NCBI RefSeq assembly: GCF_013114625.1
Contig: NZ_VTXD01000010.1
Location: forward strand, 1 to 64,000
Origin: Vibrio sp. 99-70-13A1
GTDB lineage: Bacteria > Pseudomonadota > Gammaproteobacteria > Enterobacterales > Vibrionaceae
DNA: 64,000 nt
Direction of reading: 5' to 3'
In this document: positions 52,774 through 61,652 of the stretch, in pieces
Layout of the letters: every line of letters starts with the position of its first letter
How positions within the stretch are numbered: the first letter of the stretch is position 1
The notes under the pieces: generated by a model
What the model was told of the DNA's origin: nothing
Seen by the model: only the letters and a program-made list of their open reading frames with translations
Databases searched by the model: none
Translations under genes and position numbers: made by a program

Positions 52774-53837
52774 GTGAATTAAAAACAAAGCAAGTCTTTG
52801 ATCAGCCTTTGAATACTAGCATGGGCTCTGATTCTAGTTTCCAGTCGGATACGACCGAAGCGCCTCAAGTGGATTTAAACACTCAGCAAATATTCACTGA
52901 ACAAGAAAAGTTTACGCCGGTTGTGACTGATGAAGTGGAAGGCGAAACGGAACATGAGCAACAGTTAGAGCAAGTGATCCGTCCAAGTAAACACAGTTCA
53001 TGGCTTGGGACGGGGGTTCTTACTACATTCACAGCATTAGTGGGCTGGCAAGCCGTTGACTCTGTTATTACTGCGTTTCAAACGGCTGACTGGCTAACAC
53101 TGGGTTGGACGGGCTTCATTGCAGGTATTGCTTCTCTTGGCTTAGGGGCTATTGGTAAAGAATTATGGAAATTACGCTCATTGAAAAAGCATTTCAGTGT
53201 GCAAGAGGTCAGTGAGAGCTTACTGACAAGTGATAGCGTAGGAAAAGGGAAAGCATTTTGTGAAGATATCGCCAAGCAAGGTGGAATCAAAGAAGAAAGC
53301 CCAGCCTATGATAAGTGGAAAAACAGCGTAAACCCTTCACATAGTGATGCTGAAGTCCTTGATATGTACGATGCTATTGTCGTGAGCCAGCAAGATAAAG
53401 AAGCGACGCGGATTATCTCTAGATTTGCGACTGAATCTGCTGCGTTAGTGGCGGTTAGCCCACTTGCTGCGGTTGATATGCTGCTTGTCGCGTGGCGAAA
53501 CTTCACAATGATAAATAAACTGGCACAAGTGTACGGTATTGAATTGGGTTACTGGTCTCGCCTGAGACTATTCAAACTAGTATTGCTTAATATGGCATTA
53601 GCGGGAGCAAGTGAGCTTGCTATTGATGCCAGTATGGATCTCATGTCTATGGATCTTGCCGGAAAAGTGTCGGCAAGAGCAGGGCAAGGTTTAGGTGTGG
53701 GTATTCTAACGGCAAGGGTTGGATTAAAAGCAATGTCATTGCTACGACCACTTCCTTGGCATAAAGACAGAAAAGTAAAGTTGTCGGATTTTCGTAAAGC
53801 CATATTGTTAGAAGTGAAACGTATCACTTTGAAATAA
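52770..53837 (+). CDS. ycjF: YcjF family inner-membrane protein (TIGR01620/DUF697)
   Basis: A 355-residue protein: acidic, Gln-rich cytoplasmic N-terminus (about 1-70), two membrane helices (about 75-100 and 105-130), and a DUF697-like domain (about 190-340; [23 protein letters not shown]). It overlaps ycjX by 4 bp and works with it, probably tethering it to the membrane. Function in stress or envelope maintenance inferred from phage-shock association elsewhere. Confidence 0.93.
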   Translation: MSELKTKQVFDQPLNTSMGSDSSFQSDTTEAPQVDLNTQQIFTEQEKFTPVVTDEVEGETEHEQQLEQVIRPSKHSSWLGTGVLTTFTALVGWQAVDSVITAFQTADWLTLGWTGFIAGIASLGLGAIGKELWKLRSLKKHFSVQEVSESLLTSDSVGKGKAFCEDIAKQGGIKEESPAYDKWKNSVNPSHSDAEVLDMYDAIVVSQQDKEATRIISRFATESAALVAVSPLAAVDMLLVAWRNFTMINKLAQVYGIELGYWSRLRLFKLVLLNMALAGASELAIDASMDLMSMDLAGKVSARAGQGLGVGILTARVGLKAMSLLRPLPWHKDRKVKLSDFRKAILLEVKRITLK

Positions 53838-53841
53838 ATAA

Positions 53842-53867
53842 AACGCACTCAATTAGGGTGCGTTCAT
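53842..53867. terminator. Hairpin between convergent ycjF and TraF-like genes
   Basis: AACGCAC / GTGCGTT arms with a 9-nt loop; T-rich flank is on the minus strand, so it best fits termination of the TraF-like gene and is weaker for ycjF. Confidence 0.6.
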
Positions 53868-53891
53868 TGTATGCAGCGGACTTAGCCTACA

Positions 53892-55040
53892 TTAAAAATG
53901 CATGATGAGCTGAGCAGAAGCGCCGTAGTTATTGTCTTTGCCAGCTTGTGCCGCTAAATCGAATCCAAAAATACCAAATGGTTTAAAACCTAAGCCGACC
54001 GTGGCTAGGTCATCAGCATAATCAGTTAAACTGTGCATATAGCCTAAACGAAGTTGAGCCCAGCTAAACGCATCCAGCTCAGCACCCACTTTCGCATACT
54101 GAGTTTTGTAGTCGTATTCTTTAAAGTGCTCTACAGCATTTAAATCAATGTCAGCCGTTAGGTTGTACCATGATTTATCATATGAGATACCCAGTACAAA
54201 TTCTGGTTGAACAAGTACCGTCGCTTTTTGCCCGAAGTGCGTTTTGGTTTTCAGTTCTTGCGATAAGATATTCTTAGCAGATAAGCCAATAATGGTGTTG
54301 TCCCCCCACTCATAAGCTGCGCCTAAGTCTATGTTGAATGTAGACTTTTCTACGTAATCCTCTTCAACATCAAAGTCGTCATCAAACTCATCCAGTGTTT
54401 CAACGTAGTTTAAACCATAGATGCGTTGGTACTTGGGTGAAATGCCAAACATAAAATCGTGATCTTTGATAGTAAACGTATCAGCAAAGGTAAAACCCAC
54501 ATCAACAATCGCCACTCCTACCGCCTGACCACTTGAAAGTAGCTCTGAATCAGTAGGATTATCATTGTGTAAGTCATCATCATGTACATTAAATCTCGCA
54601 ATGGTAGCTATTTGAGATTTGATGAAGAAGTTGGTACTCATATGTTTATTTGGAATGGCGAATACGGTACCTAAATTAGCTTCGACATTTACATTGCCAT
54701 TATCCAGTTGTTTTAAAGCTTTGCGCCATTCATCTAGTAACTCTTCATTGGTAGGATCAAATTGCAATTGGTCATCAATATCTTGGAAGTGATCCAGTTT
54801 GTCTATCATGTCATCTCGGTCATGAACCCTTGCCCCAAGAACTGGAAGAATTAACCCAAAGTTATCGCTTTCTTTATAGCGAGCCGCTAAAGCGGGGTTG
54901 TGAAAACTGGATGTAAGGTAAGAGGCAGACGCCGCTCCAGTGCTGCCCATGCCAACACTTCTTGTATCGAAAGAAGTCATGGCAAAACTAGACGCTGAAA
55001 AAGTACTGATTATGGTGAGGAATAGTTTGGAGTGTTTCAT
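53892..55040 (-). CDS. Outer-membrane beta-barrel protein, 'TraF-like' (PF13729)
   Basis: A 382-residue exported protein with signal peptide (about 1-20) and extensive alternating beta strands ending LIMHF, a classic barrel C-terminus. The segment SVGMGSTGAASASYLTSSFHNPA resembles FadL/OmpP1-type N-termini. Databases often call such proteins conjugal transfer TraF, but nothing here relates to conjugation, so the name is misleading. The gene is convergent with ycjF and divergent from tyrR. Possibly transports hydrophobic compounds. Confidence 0.78.
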   Translation of the reverse strand: MKHSKLFLTIISTFSASSFAMTSFDTRSVGMGSTGAASASYLTSSFHNPALAARYKESDNFGLILPVLGARVHDRDDMIDKLDHFQDIDDQLQFDPTNEELLDEWRKALKQLDNGNVNVEANLGTVFAIPNKHMSTNFFIKSQIATIARFNVHDDDLHNDNPTDSELLSSGQAVGVAIVDVGFTFADTFTIKDHDFMFGISPKYQRIYGLNYVETLDEFDDDFDVEEDYVEKSTFNIDLGAAYEWGDNTIIGLSAKNILSQELKTKTHFGQKATVLVQPEFVLGISYDKSWYNLTADIDLNAVEHFKEYDYKTQYAKVGAELDAFSWAQLRLGYMHSLTDYADDLATVGLGFKPFGIFGFDLAAQAGKDNNYGASAQLIMHF

Positions 55041-55315
55041 ATTTTAGCCGGATGAGGTTTATACGGAATAATATAGGCTATGGGTGATTCATTTTAAGTT
55101 CCATACAATAACCTTGTTTTAAGTAAGTATTTATTACTAAGTGTTACAGAAAGAAATCTTGATTGGTGGGAGTGATGATAAGAGAACATCTCAACCTATT
55201 GATATTTAACAACTGAATAGATATAGACCGCTCTATGATGACTCTTTTCTTGACTGGTTCCATTGCTTAATTCAAACTAGTGTCAACTTTTCCTGACACC
55301 TTAATAGGACACATC

Positions 55316-56863
55316 TTGCGTCTTGAAGTTTTGTGTGAAGATCGGCTTGGCTTAACGCGTGAGCTGCTCGATATTTTAGCCTCTAAAAGCATTGATTTAC
55401 GCGGTATAGAAATTGATATTAAAGGCATCATTTACTTAAATTGCCCTGACATTGATTTTGATACCTTCAGTGAGTTGATGGCGGAAATTCGCCGTATTTC
55501 AGGTGTCAATGATGTCAGGAAAATTCAGTTTATGCCGAGTGAAAGGCACAACACTGAACTACTTGCACTTTTAGCAAACCTTCCTGATCCTGTGATTGCT
55601 ATTGACCTGAAAGGGTCTGTAGATATGGCAAACCACGCCGCTCTTAATCTATTCAATAAATTAGAAGAAGAAATTATTGGTGAACCAGTGATTTCATTTT
55701 TACCTACTTTTAATTTTTCACGCTGGATTGAGGGAGACGTCAATCGTCATCGTGAAGATGTAGTGTTAGATGGTTTAGATTTCTCTATTGAAATTATTCC
55801 CGTTTATCTAGGTGGGGATGTATCTGAACCAGTGCTGGCAAGCGCAGTAATGACGATTCGTTCTAGCCGCCAGCAAGATGCGAATGCACATGACTCCTTG
55901 CCTGAAAAAAATAATCTAGGTTTTGAGCACTTTGTTGGTATTTCAAACCGCCATAAAGCTCTGATTAGTCAAGCGAAGAAACTGGCAATGCTTGATCAGC
56001 CTCTTTTAATTGAAGGGGACACGGGCACAGGTAAAGAAATGCTAGCGAAAGCGTGTCATAACCGCTCGAACCGTGCTTCTTTCCCTTTTCTGATTTTAAG
56101 CTGTGCTTCAATGCCAGATGATGTGGCTGAAACCGAATTGTTTGGTCATGCTCCTGGTTCGTTCAATCATGAACAAGGTCATAAAGGTATATTTGAGCAG
56201 GCTAACGGCGGGACCGTATTCTTAGATGAGATTGGCGAAATGAGCCCTCATCTTCAAATCAAATTGCTACGTTTTCTTCAAGATGGCACTTTCCGCCGTG
56301 TGGGAGAAGAAGAAGAGATGCATGTTGATGTACGTATTATTGCTTCAACTCGTCATAAGTTAGGGGAACTGGCTGATTCAGGATCTTTCCGAGAAGACCT
56401 CTTCTATAGGCTGAATGTTTTGACTCTATCGATTCCAGCTTTAAGGGAACGTTCAAATGATGTTGGACCGCTTTTAGAATTATTTACTGCCAAATATGCG
56501 CACCAGTTAGGCATGCTAAAGCCAAAGCTAACGGAAGAGCTAGTAATTCAACTAGGTAACTACCAATGGCCAGGTAATATTAGGCAGCTTGATAACATGG
56601 TACTAAGGGCGCTGACTGAGCTAGATGGCGATACACTTTCCATTGAACAGTTCCATTTACCTAAACTTGAAGCGGTAGCCTCGGGCATGGCGAGCATGAA
56701 TATTGACGGCTCGCTTGATGAAATTATGAAAGACTATGAATCTCAGATTTTAGAGAAACTTTATCAGTCTTTCCCATCAAGTCGTAAACTCGCGAAGCGC
56801 CTAAATGTCTCCCATACCTCAATTGCAAATAAATTGCGTGATTATGGAATTCGTAAAAATTGA
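55316..56863 (+). CDS. tyrR: Transcriptional regulator TyrR
   Basis: A 515-residue regulator of aromatic amino-acid genes: ACT domain (about 1-75; LEVLCEDRLGLTRELLDIL), PAS domain (about 78-190), AAA+ domain with Walker A GDTGTGKE and Walker B FLDEIGEM, and a C-terminal helix-turn-helix (LAKRLNVSHTSIANKLRDYG). It lacks the GAFTGA loop (GHAPGSFNHEQ instead), so it works with sigma-70 as TyrR does. The start is TTG at 55316 with AGGA upstream, giving the family start (M)RLEV; the frame extends to GTG 55280. The next gene overlaps by 4 bp. Confidence 0.95.
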   Translation: MRLEVLCEDRLGLTRELLDILASKSIDLRGIEIDIKGIIYLNCPDIDFDTFSELMAEIRRISGVNDVRKIQFMPSERHNTELLALLANLPDPVIAIDLKGSVDMANHAALNLFNKLEEEIIGEPVISFLPTFNFSRWIEGDVNRHREDVVLDGLDFSIEIIPVYLGGDVSEPVLASAVMTIRSSRQQDANAHDSLPEKNNLGFEHFVGISNRHKALISQAKKLAMLDQPLLIEGDTGTGKEMLAKACHNRSNRASFPFLILSCASMPDDVAETELFGHAPGSFNHEQGHKGIFEQANGGTVFLDEIGEMSPHLQIKLLRFLQDGTFRRVGEEEEMHVDVRIIASTRHKLGELADSGSFREDLFYRLNVLTLSIPALRERSNDVGPLLELFTAKYAHQLGMLKPKLTEELVIQLGNYQWPGNIRQLDNMVLRALTELDGDTLSIEQFHLPKLEAVASGMASMNIDGSLDEIMKDYESQILEKLYQSFPSSRKLAKRLNVSHTSIANKLRDYGIRKN

Positions 56864-57450
56864 TTGAAGATACCAGCACTAAAGAGAAAGTATGTAAACG
56901 GGATGGCGATTTAATATTACGCACTGCTGCCCCTGGTGATGCTGAAATGATCAGCCAATACTTTATTACGAATCGTCCATATCTAAAGCCTTGGGAGCCA
57001 GCTAGAGAAGAACTTTTCTTTAGTGTAGAAGGATGGAGCCAAAGGTTAATCAAGCTGCATGAGTTGCATAGAATGGGGCTTGGATATTATTGTTTACTAA
57101 TCAATGCTGAAACTAATGAAATGTTAGGAACCGTGTCTTTTAGTAACCTTTCACGCTTTCCTTTTCATGCGTGTAATGTTGGTTATTCTCTAGCGGAAAG
57201 CGCGCAAGGGCATGGTTATATGCGAAGAGGCTTAAAACTAGCCAAAGACTATATGTTTGACGTTCAGAATGTACATCGTTTAATGGCTGGTTATATGCCA
57301 CGTAATAAGCGTAGTGAAAATGTATTAAACCACCTTGGTTTTGAACGCGAAGGGTATGCTAAAGATTATTTGCAGATAAATGGTCAATGGGAAGACCACA
57401 TACTGACTGCTTTGGTTAATCCTCATTGGCAAGATACTCGAATAAGTTAA
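56860..57450 (+). CDS. rimJ: GNAT acetyltransferase, RimJ-like
   Basis: A 196-residue N-acetyltransferase of the RimJ/RimL family, which acetylate the N-terminal alanine of ribosomal protein S5. Core motifs visible: GYSLAESAQGHGYMRRGLK (acetyl-CoA loop QGHGYM) and NKRSENVLNHLGFEREG. The TTG start overlaps the tyrR stop (TTGA), so it is translationally coupled to tyrR. RimJ also acts as a regulator in some bacteria. Substrate here is inferred. Confidence 0.88.
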   Translation: MIEDTSTKEKVCKRDGDLILRTAAPGDAEMISQYFITNRPYLKPWEPAREELFFSVEGWSQRLIKLHELHRMGLGYYCLLINAETNEMLGTVSFSNLSRFPFHACNVGYSLAESAQGHGYMRRGLKLAKDYMFDVQNVHRLMAGYMPRNKRSENVLNHLGFEREGYAKDYLQINGQWEDHILTALVNPHWQDTRIS

Positions 57451-57554
57451 AGGTTAGTTTGAAAATAGATTCAGCTAATTTAATACGTAAATAAGAACTA
57501 AGAATATATAATGTTAGAAGCATAGCGTTCTAATAATTAAGTTAAGGATATTTG

Positions 57555-58028
57555 ATGTCATATACAACTTTGGATGAATACCAAAGAAAATGGATTTTCA
57601 CTCACCAATCTATGCCTTTACCAGCAGAAGATTTAGAGAAGATAAAACCAATGACTCAGGCTCGTGCTGCACAGTTTTGGAAAGAGAACGTGAGCCCACA
57701 AAGCCCAGATTCAGAACGCCTGAGCACGCAAGATTGGCCAAGCAAAGCTTCCAATTGGAAAGACGAAATTAAGTGGATGAGCTGTTGGGATTCAGATGAG
57801 CCAGAACTACCTGAAGGTATTTTGGAGCATATTGACTGGCAAGACGACGTTACGATTTACTTCTGTTACGAGAAATACAACGTGCTAGAAACTAAATGGT
57901 CAGTGTTTAAAAAGCATTGGAAGAACTTTTTGTTTTACGATGATGGACCAATCTTGCTTGGTCGACGTCGTACAGAAACGTTATGGTTCTCAACTAAAGG
58001 CACCGTTAAACTAGGTAACAGAACTTAG
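57555..58028 (+). CDS. DUF2947 family protein
   Basis: A 157-residue soluble acidic protein very rich in tryptophan (for example DEIKWMSCWDSDEPELPEG). The pattern fits DUF2947, a conserved Vibrio family of unknown function. ATG at 57555 with AAGGA upstream. Monocistronic, with a terminator after it. Confidence 0.82.
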   Translation: MSYTTLDEYQRKWIFTHQSMPLPAEDLEKIKPMTQARAAQFWKENVSPQSPDSERLSTQDWPSKASNWKDEIKWMSCWDSDEPELPEGILEHIDWQDDVTIYFCYEKYNVLETKWSVFKKHWKNFLFYDDGPILLGRRRTETLWFSTKGTVKLGNRT

Positions 58029-58375
58029 TCTTAATACTTATCCAGATCTTCAGTTGTTGTATATTAAAGCGAGCAATAGCTCGCTTTATTCTTTTCTTAA
58101 TCATATTACGTCTTCATCCTTATTGCCTTATCCCTCTATTCTGTATTTATCCTCCTTCAGCATTAATCTTTTCCAGTCATAAACATTCATCAATATTTAA
58201 TATACGCCGTGTATATCTAAGTTTGTAGTGGCATAGTTAGATCTATATGTGGATAACATTTAATCAAAATCCATATGAGTTAATCAGTGTAATATCTTGC
58301 AGAACCATATTTTGTTTGTTGAATGTAATTAAATTTAGACTATATTTAAGGTACGACCCTGTGTGGAGGTGCCGT
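58029..58375. other. Intergenic region before the 71-residue gene
   Basis: 347 bp holding the DUF2947 terminator (58066-58095), then AT-rich DNA with the promoter and GGAGGT ribosome site of the next gene. An open frame from 58247 runs through this region but its first part has no ribosome site. Confidence 0.5.
58066..58095 (+). terminator. Rho-independent terminator after the DUF2947 gene
   Basis: AAAGCGAGC-AATA-GCTCGCTTT stem then T-rich tail. Confidence 0.88.
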
Positions 58376-58591
58376 ATGATTTGGGAAACTCTCGAACGTG
58401 TAAATAAACTTCGCAAGGCAGCGTTAGAAGATCCAGAGTTTTTGGACTCGGCTAGAGTTCATGAAGAATGGATTTTAAATCAAACAAACAACAAAGGAGG
58501 CAGCAACGCCGAAAAGCGTAAAGAAAAGAAACTATCTGATATATATGAACACACTGATTTTTCAATTAACCCTAGTGGTTCCAAACATTAA
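58376..58591 (+). CDS. Hypothetical protein, 71 residues
   Basis: A small hydrophilic protein with a helical first half (WETLERVNKLRKAALEDPEFL) and a basic middle (EKRKEKKLS). The ATG at 58376 has a perfect GGAGGT ribosome site, so the longer frame from 58247 is rejected. No family recognised. Own terminator follows. Confidence 0.68.
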   Translation: MIWETLERVNKLRKAALEDPEFLDSARVHEEWILNQTNNKGGSNAEKRKEKKLSDIYEHTDFSINPSGSKH

Positions 58592-58627
58592 GCTTAAGTA
58601 AATAATGAACACATTTGTAGTTAACAA

Positions 58628-58673
58628 AAAATGCCACTATAAAATCTAAAGCTAAGATTTGTAGTGGCATTTT
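58628..58673 (+). terminator. Rho-independent terminator with extended stem
   Basis: AAAATGCCACTA / TAGTGGCATTTT outer stem with an inner AAATCT/AGATTT stem. Confidence 0.88.
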
Positions 58674-58691
58674 CATTTATGTAACCATAAT

Positions 58692-58750
58692 TAAAGCTAA
58701 AGCTAAAGCTAAAGCTAAAGCTAAAGCTAAAGCTAAAGCTAAAGCTAAAG
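58692..58750. repeat. Tandem repeat, 6-bp unit TAAAGC x9
   Basis: Nine perfect copies and a partial tenth between the convergent 71-residue and Hsp70-family genes; the array ends 9 bp from the Hsp70 stop. Confidence 0.97.
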
Positions 58751-58759
58751 GGAGGTTCT

Positions 58760-61585
58760 TTAATTATTAATTAGGCTTAACCCACTTGGTAGGGCATCAC
58801 CAAATACCCTCTTAGATTCACTTTCCGATAGCTCTTTCACTTCAGAAACAAGGCTAACCCAAGAGTCTGGCACTTTACTCTGCTGTAATTTATTTAATAC
58901 CTGTTCACGATAATCATCCGAAATATCAAACAATCTATCGCCAGTTTTACGGCAAATCATGACAGCGGCAAACGCTATCATTGGCTCTTTTTGCCAGTTT
59001 TGTTCCAGTAGCTTAGGTAGCCACTGCTCTGCTTGTTCGCGAGGAATAACATTATGCTGGCTGCCATATAATGGAGTACGACAGGCTAGGCGACCGAGTG
59101 CCCACCAGTGCGCTTGAACAAATTGGGAATGATTAAGGGCTTTGTTTAAAAACCAGGTGGATAGCAGAGACTTATCTTCTACGTCTAGGTGTTCAAGTGA
59201 TGCAGCTAAACGAACCATAGATTCATAGCCTTTATCTTGAGCTTCTTGTACTGATTTAGGGTTCTTAGCTGCTCCAGGGTGAAGATACTTTGCTATGTCG
59301 GCTAGAATAGTCTCTTGTTGATCTTGGGATAGACCGCCGGAAATTCTTCTCCAGAATACCCACCAATCGGTCCACCCTTGGTGGTTTTGAAACTGAATGT
59401 TCTGCTGGTATAGCCCCCAGATTTGCTCAATACGCCAAGAATCCGTTGGATCACCAAAACCAGGTCTCATTGAGAAACCAGCTAGGCGCAGCCAATTTTT
59501 TTCATGTGCTTCAGAGCGGCGGCGACGTTTGCGTCCAAGAGATAAGCTATCAAACAGTTGGCGTAGTGTAGAGAAGTCCCACTCGTCTTTTTTGCCTAAA
59601 CGCTTTTCAAGTTCTTTCGAAATTGTCTTTATCTCTTTTGTATCTGCGCTTTTTTTATTTCCGCTGTATAGCCTAGAGATCAGCTCTTTACATTCAGTTA
59701 GGCGGGGGTGAAATTGCTCATCCTCTGAGTCATCACCCTGCTTATTGCGTACTTCAAACTCCAGTAACCAACGTTTACTTTCATCATCAACACTGACGCA
59801 TTCCATTTTCAATGTGCCGACTTCTGTAAGCTGGCAAGCTAATTGAACTTCAACTCGTTCTTTTTGGTTGGCTTGAAGAGCAATAGAATCAGTGCTGTCT
59901 AGTGTTGAGATATAAGGCGGAAGAGGAGAGAAAAGATCAGCGTTTACATTGACCATCACACCGTTTTGAATCGCCGTGTCATGGGCGATTTGATCATGTG
60001 TGGAGGTAAGTAAATTAAAACGAACAGGCTCACCTAAGGTTAGCGAGAAGCGTCGACCATTCAAGCGAATTTCTTGACCTTCTTCTGTCCCTTTCGCTAG
60101 TAGGCATAATGCCTTACCCATTTTATTCTTTTCTTGAAGATGCAAGAAATAAGAACGAGCAGCGCCTCCACCAATTTTCAGCTGAGCACCACGTCGGGCT
60201 TTACCAAATGCAACCGCACCTAATGCAACAGACCAATCTGGGTGAGGGTTATCTAAAACAGTGATTGGTGAACCTTTCCAGTTCCCCAGTAATTGAGTGA
60301 CACGCTGCGTTACAAGGTCACTATTAAATACACCACCATTCAGTAGCACACCTACGGGTACTGCAGGTTGTGAAGGGTCGAAATCAATTTGGTCGGAATT
60401 TTCTAATGCTGCTTGTGATACTTGTTGATGCTGAGTTAAAAATTCAGCGACATGTTTGCTCACCGCAGGATCCGCTACATAGGGCAAACCGAACTCAACA
60501 ACGGCACTTCGGCGTTTGTCTGGAACGTCATTAAAATCTGACAATGGGAAGAAGCCATCTAACGCGATGTTGTGAACTTCTTGTTTGGTCAAACCGATGC
60601 TTTTAGTACCACCAAGCAACTTGGAACCGCTGCCTAGCATAGTGATCTTTACTTCTTCAGGTGCATTTGAAGACAGTAAGTTTTCTTTTGCTTTACGAGT
60701 TTGCTGGATTAATTTTGTCAGGCTTGCTGCATTAAGCTTTTTACCTTGGTTGAATCTTTGTTCAGCAAGGTGAGCTAAGGCTAGATCAAGGTTATCACCG
60801 CCTAGCATTAAGTGTTCGCCAACCCCAATTCTATCTAGCGCTAGTTCATCTTTTTCGAATTTGGCTTCAATTAAACTTAAATCGGTCGTACCACCACCTA
60901 CATCACAAACCAGAATAAGCGGGAGCTGCTTTAACTCATCTGATGCTGTTTGTTGGTGTCTTGCATACCAGTCATAACAAACTGCCTGTGGTTCTTCGAG
61001 TAACATGATTTTGCCTAAACTCGCGAGTTCAGCCGCTTCAAGTGTCAGCTTACGTGCTGTTTCATCAAATGATGCCGGCACGGTGACGACAACATCTTGA
61101 TTCTCAAGTTTATTGCTTGGATTACGGTAATTCCACGCTTGGCGGATATGGTTAAGGTAGCTAGCACTTGCAACTACTGGCGAAACCTTATCAACATCTT
61201 GAGCACCAGCCCAAGGTAAGATTTCAGAATTTCGGTCAACCGCTTGATGCGACAGCCAGCTTTTTGCACTGGATACTTGGCGACCTTCTACTTTAGCGCC
61301 AAGTTCACGCGCCCATTCACCCACAATAACATTTGGAGTGTCGCCTTCGACTAAAGCTGTATCCCAAGGAAGGGTTAAGTCTGAGTCTGATATTTGGCTT
61401 TGTGCTGGATGGTAACGAAAAGAAGGGAGTAGGGGTTTACGAACGACTTCTCCAGGACCAATGAGTTGGTCTATATCGAATAAAGAAACAGGAGAGTGTT
61501 GTAAGTCATCGGTGATTTCACAATAAGCGACAACAGTATTTGTAGTGCCTAAATCAATGCCGACGAGAAAACGAGGAGATGCCAT
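58760..61585 (-). CDS. Hsp70-family protein with C-terminal DUF3731-like extension
   Basis: A 941-residue actin-fold ATPase. The nucleotide-binding domain starts LVGIDLGTTNTVVAYCEI (phosphate loop, about 8-25), with phosphate-2 VCDVGGGTTDLSL (about 228) and an adenosine segment around VLLNGGVFNSDLV. There is a beta-rich part (about 515-620) and a long helical C-terminus (about 640-941) resembling DUF3731, unlike DnaK's lid; there is no EEVD or EEKK tail. It follows a second Hsp70-family gene and a DUF2760 gene, so they form an operon. Client or role unknown; no DnaJ or GrpE gene is nearby. Confidence 0.9.
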   Translation of the reverse strand: MASPRFLVGIDLGTTNTVVAYCEITDDLQHSPVSLFDIDQLIGPGEVVRKPLLPSFRYHPAQSQISDSDLTLPWDTALVEGDTPNVIVGEWARELGAKVEGRQVSSAKSWLSHQAVDRNSEILPWAGAQDVDKVSPVVASASYLNHIRQAWNYRNPSNKLENQDVVVTVPASFDETARKLTLEAAELASLGKIMLLEEPQAVCYDWYARHQQTASDELKQLPLILVCDVGGGTTDLSLIEAKFEKDELALDRIGVGEHLMLGGDNLDLALAHLAEQRFNQGKKLNAASLTKLIQQTRKAKENLLSSNAPEEVKITMLGSGSKLLGGTKSIGLTKQEVHNIALDGFFPLSDFNDVPDKRRSAVVEFGLPYVADPAVSKHVAEFLTQHQQVSQAALENSDQIDFDPSQPAVPVGVLLNGGVFNSDLVTQRVTQLLGNWKGSPITVLDNPHPDWSVALGAVAFGKARRGAQLKIGGGAARSYFLHLQEKNKMGKALCLLAKGTEEGQEIRLNGRRFSLTLGEPVRFNLLTSTHDQIAHDTAIQNGVMVNVNADLFSPLPPYISTLDSTDSIALQANQKERVEVQLACQLTEVGTLKMECVSVDDESKRWLLEFEVRNKQGDDSEDEQFHPRLTECKELISRLYSGNKKSADTKEIKTISKELEKRLGKKDEWDFSTLRQLFDSLSLGRKRRRRSEAHEKNWLRLAGFSMRPGFGDPTDSWRIEQIWGLYQQNIQFQNHQGWTDWWVFWRRISGGLSQDQQETILADIAKYLHPGAAKNPKSVQEAQDKGYESMVRLAASLEHLDVEDKSLLSTWFLNKALNHSQFVQAHWWALGRLACRTPLYGSQHNVIPREQAEQWLPKLLEQNWQKEPMIAFAAVMICRKTGDRLFDISDDYREQVLNKLQQSKVPDSWVSLVSEVKELSESESKRVFGDALPSGLSLINN

Positions 61586-61611
61586 TACTGAACCTCACAA
61601 GATATATGGAT

Positions 61612-61638
61612 TAAAAAACGGCACCAATAAGGTGCCGT
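61612..61638 (-). terminator. Intercistronic terminator-like hairpin between the Hsp70 genes
   Basis: ACGGCACC / GGTGCCGT arms with a 5-nt loop and T6 on the minus strand, 27 bp before the second Hsp70 gene. Acts as a likely attenuator giving more of the first Hsp70 than the second. Confidence 0.75.
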
Positions 61639-61652
61639 TAAATATATGTGTA

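Noticed and set aside
53892..55040. Conjugation gene traF
   Set aside because: The family name is historical; the protein is an outer-membrane barrel in a housekeeping neighbourhood with no transfer genes or mobile-element features.
58247..58375. Longer N-terminus for the 71-residue gene
   Set aside because: The extension has no ribosome site and odd composition, whereas ATG 58376 has a perfect GGAGGT.
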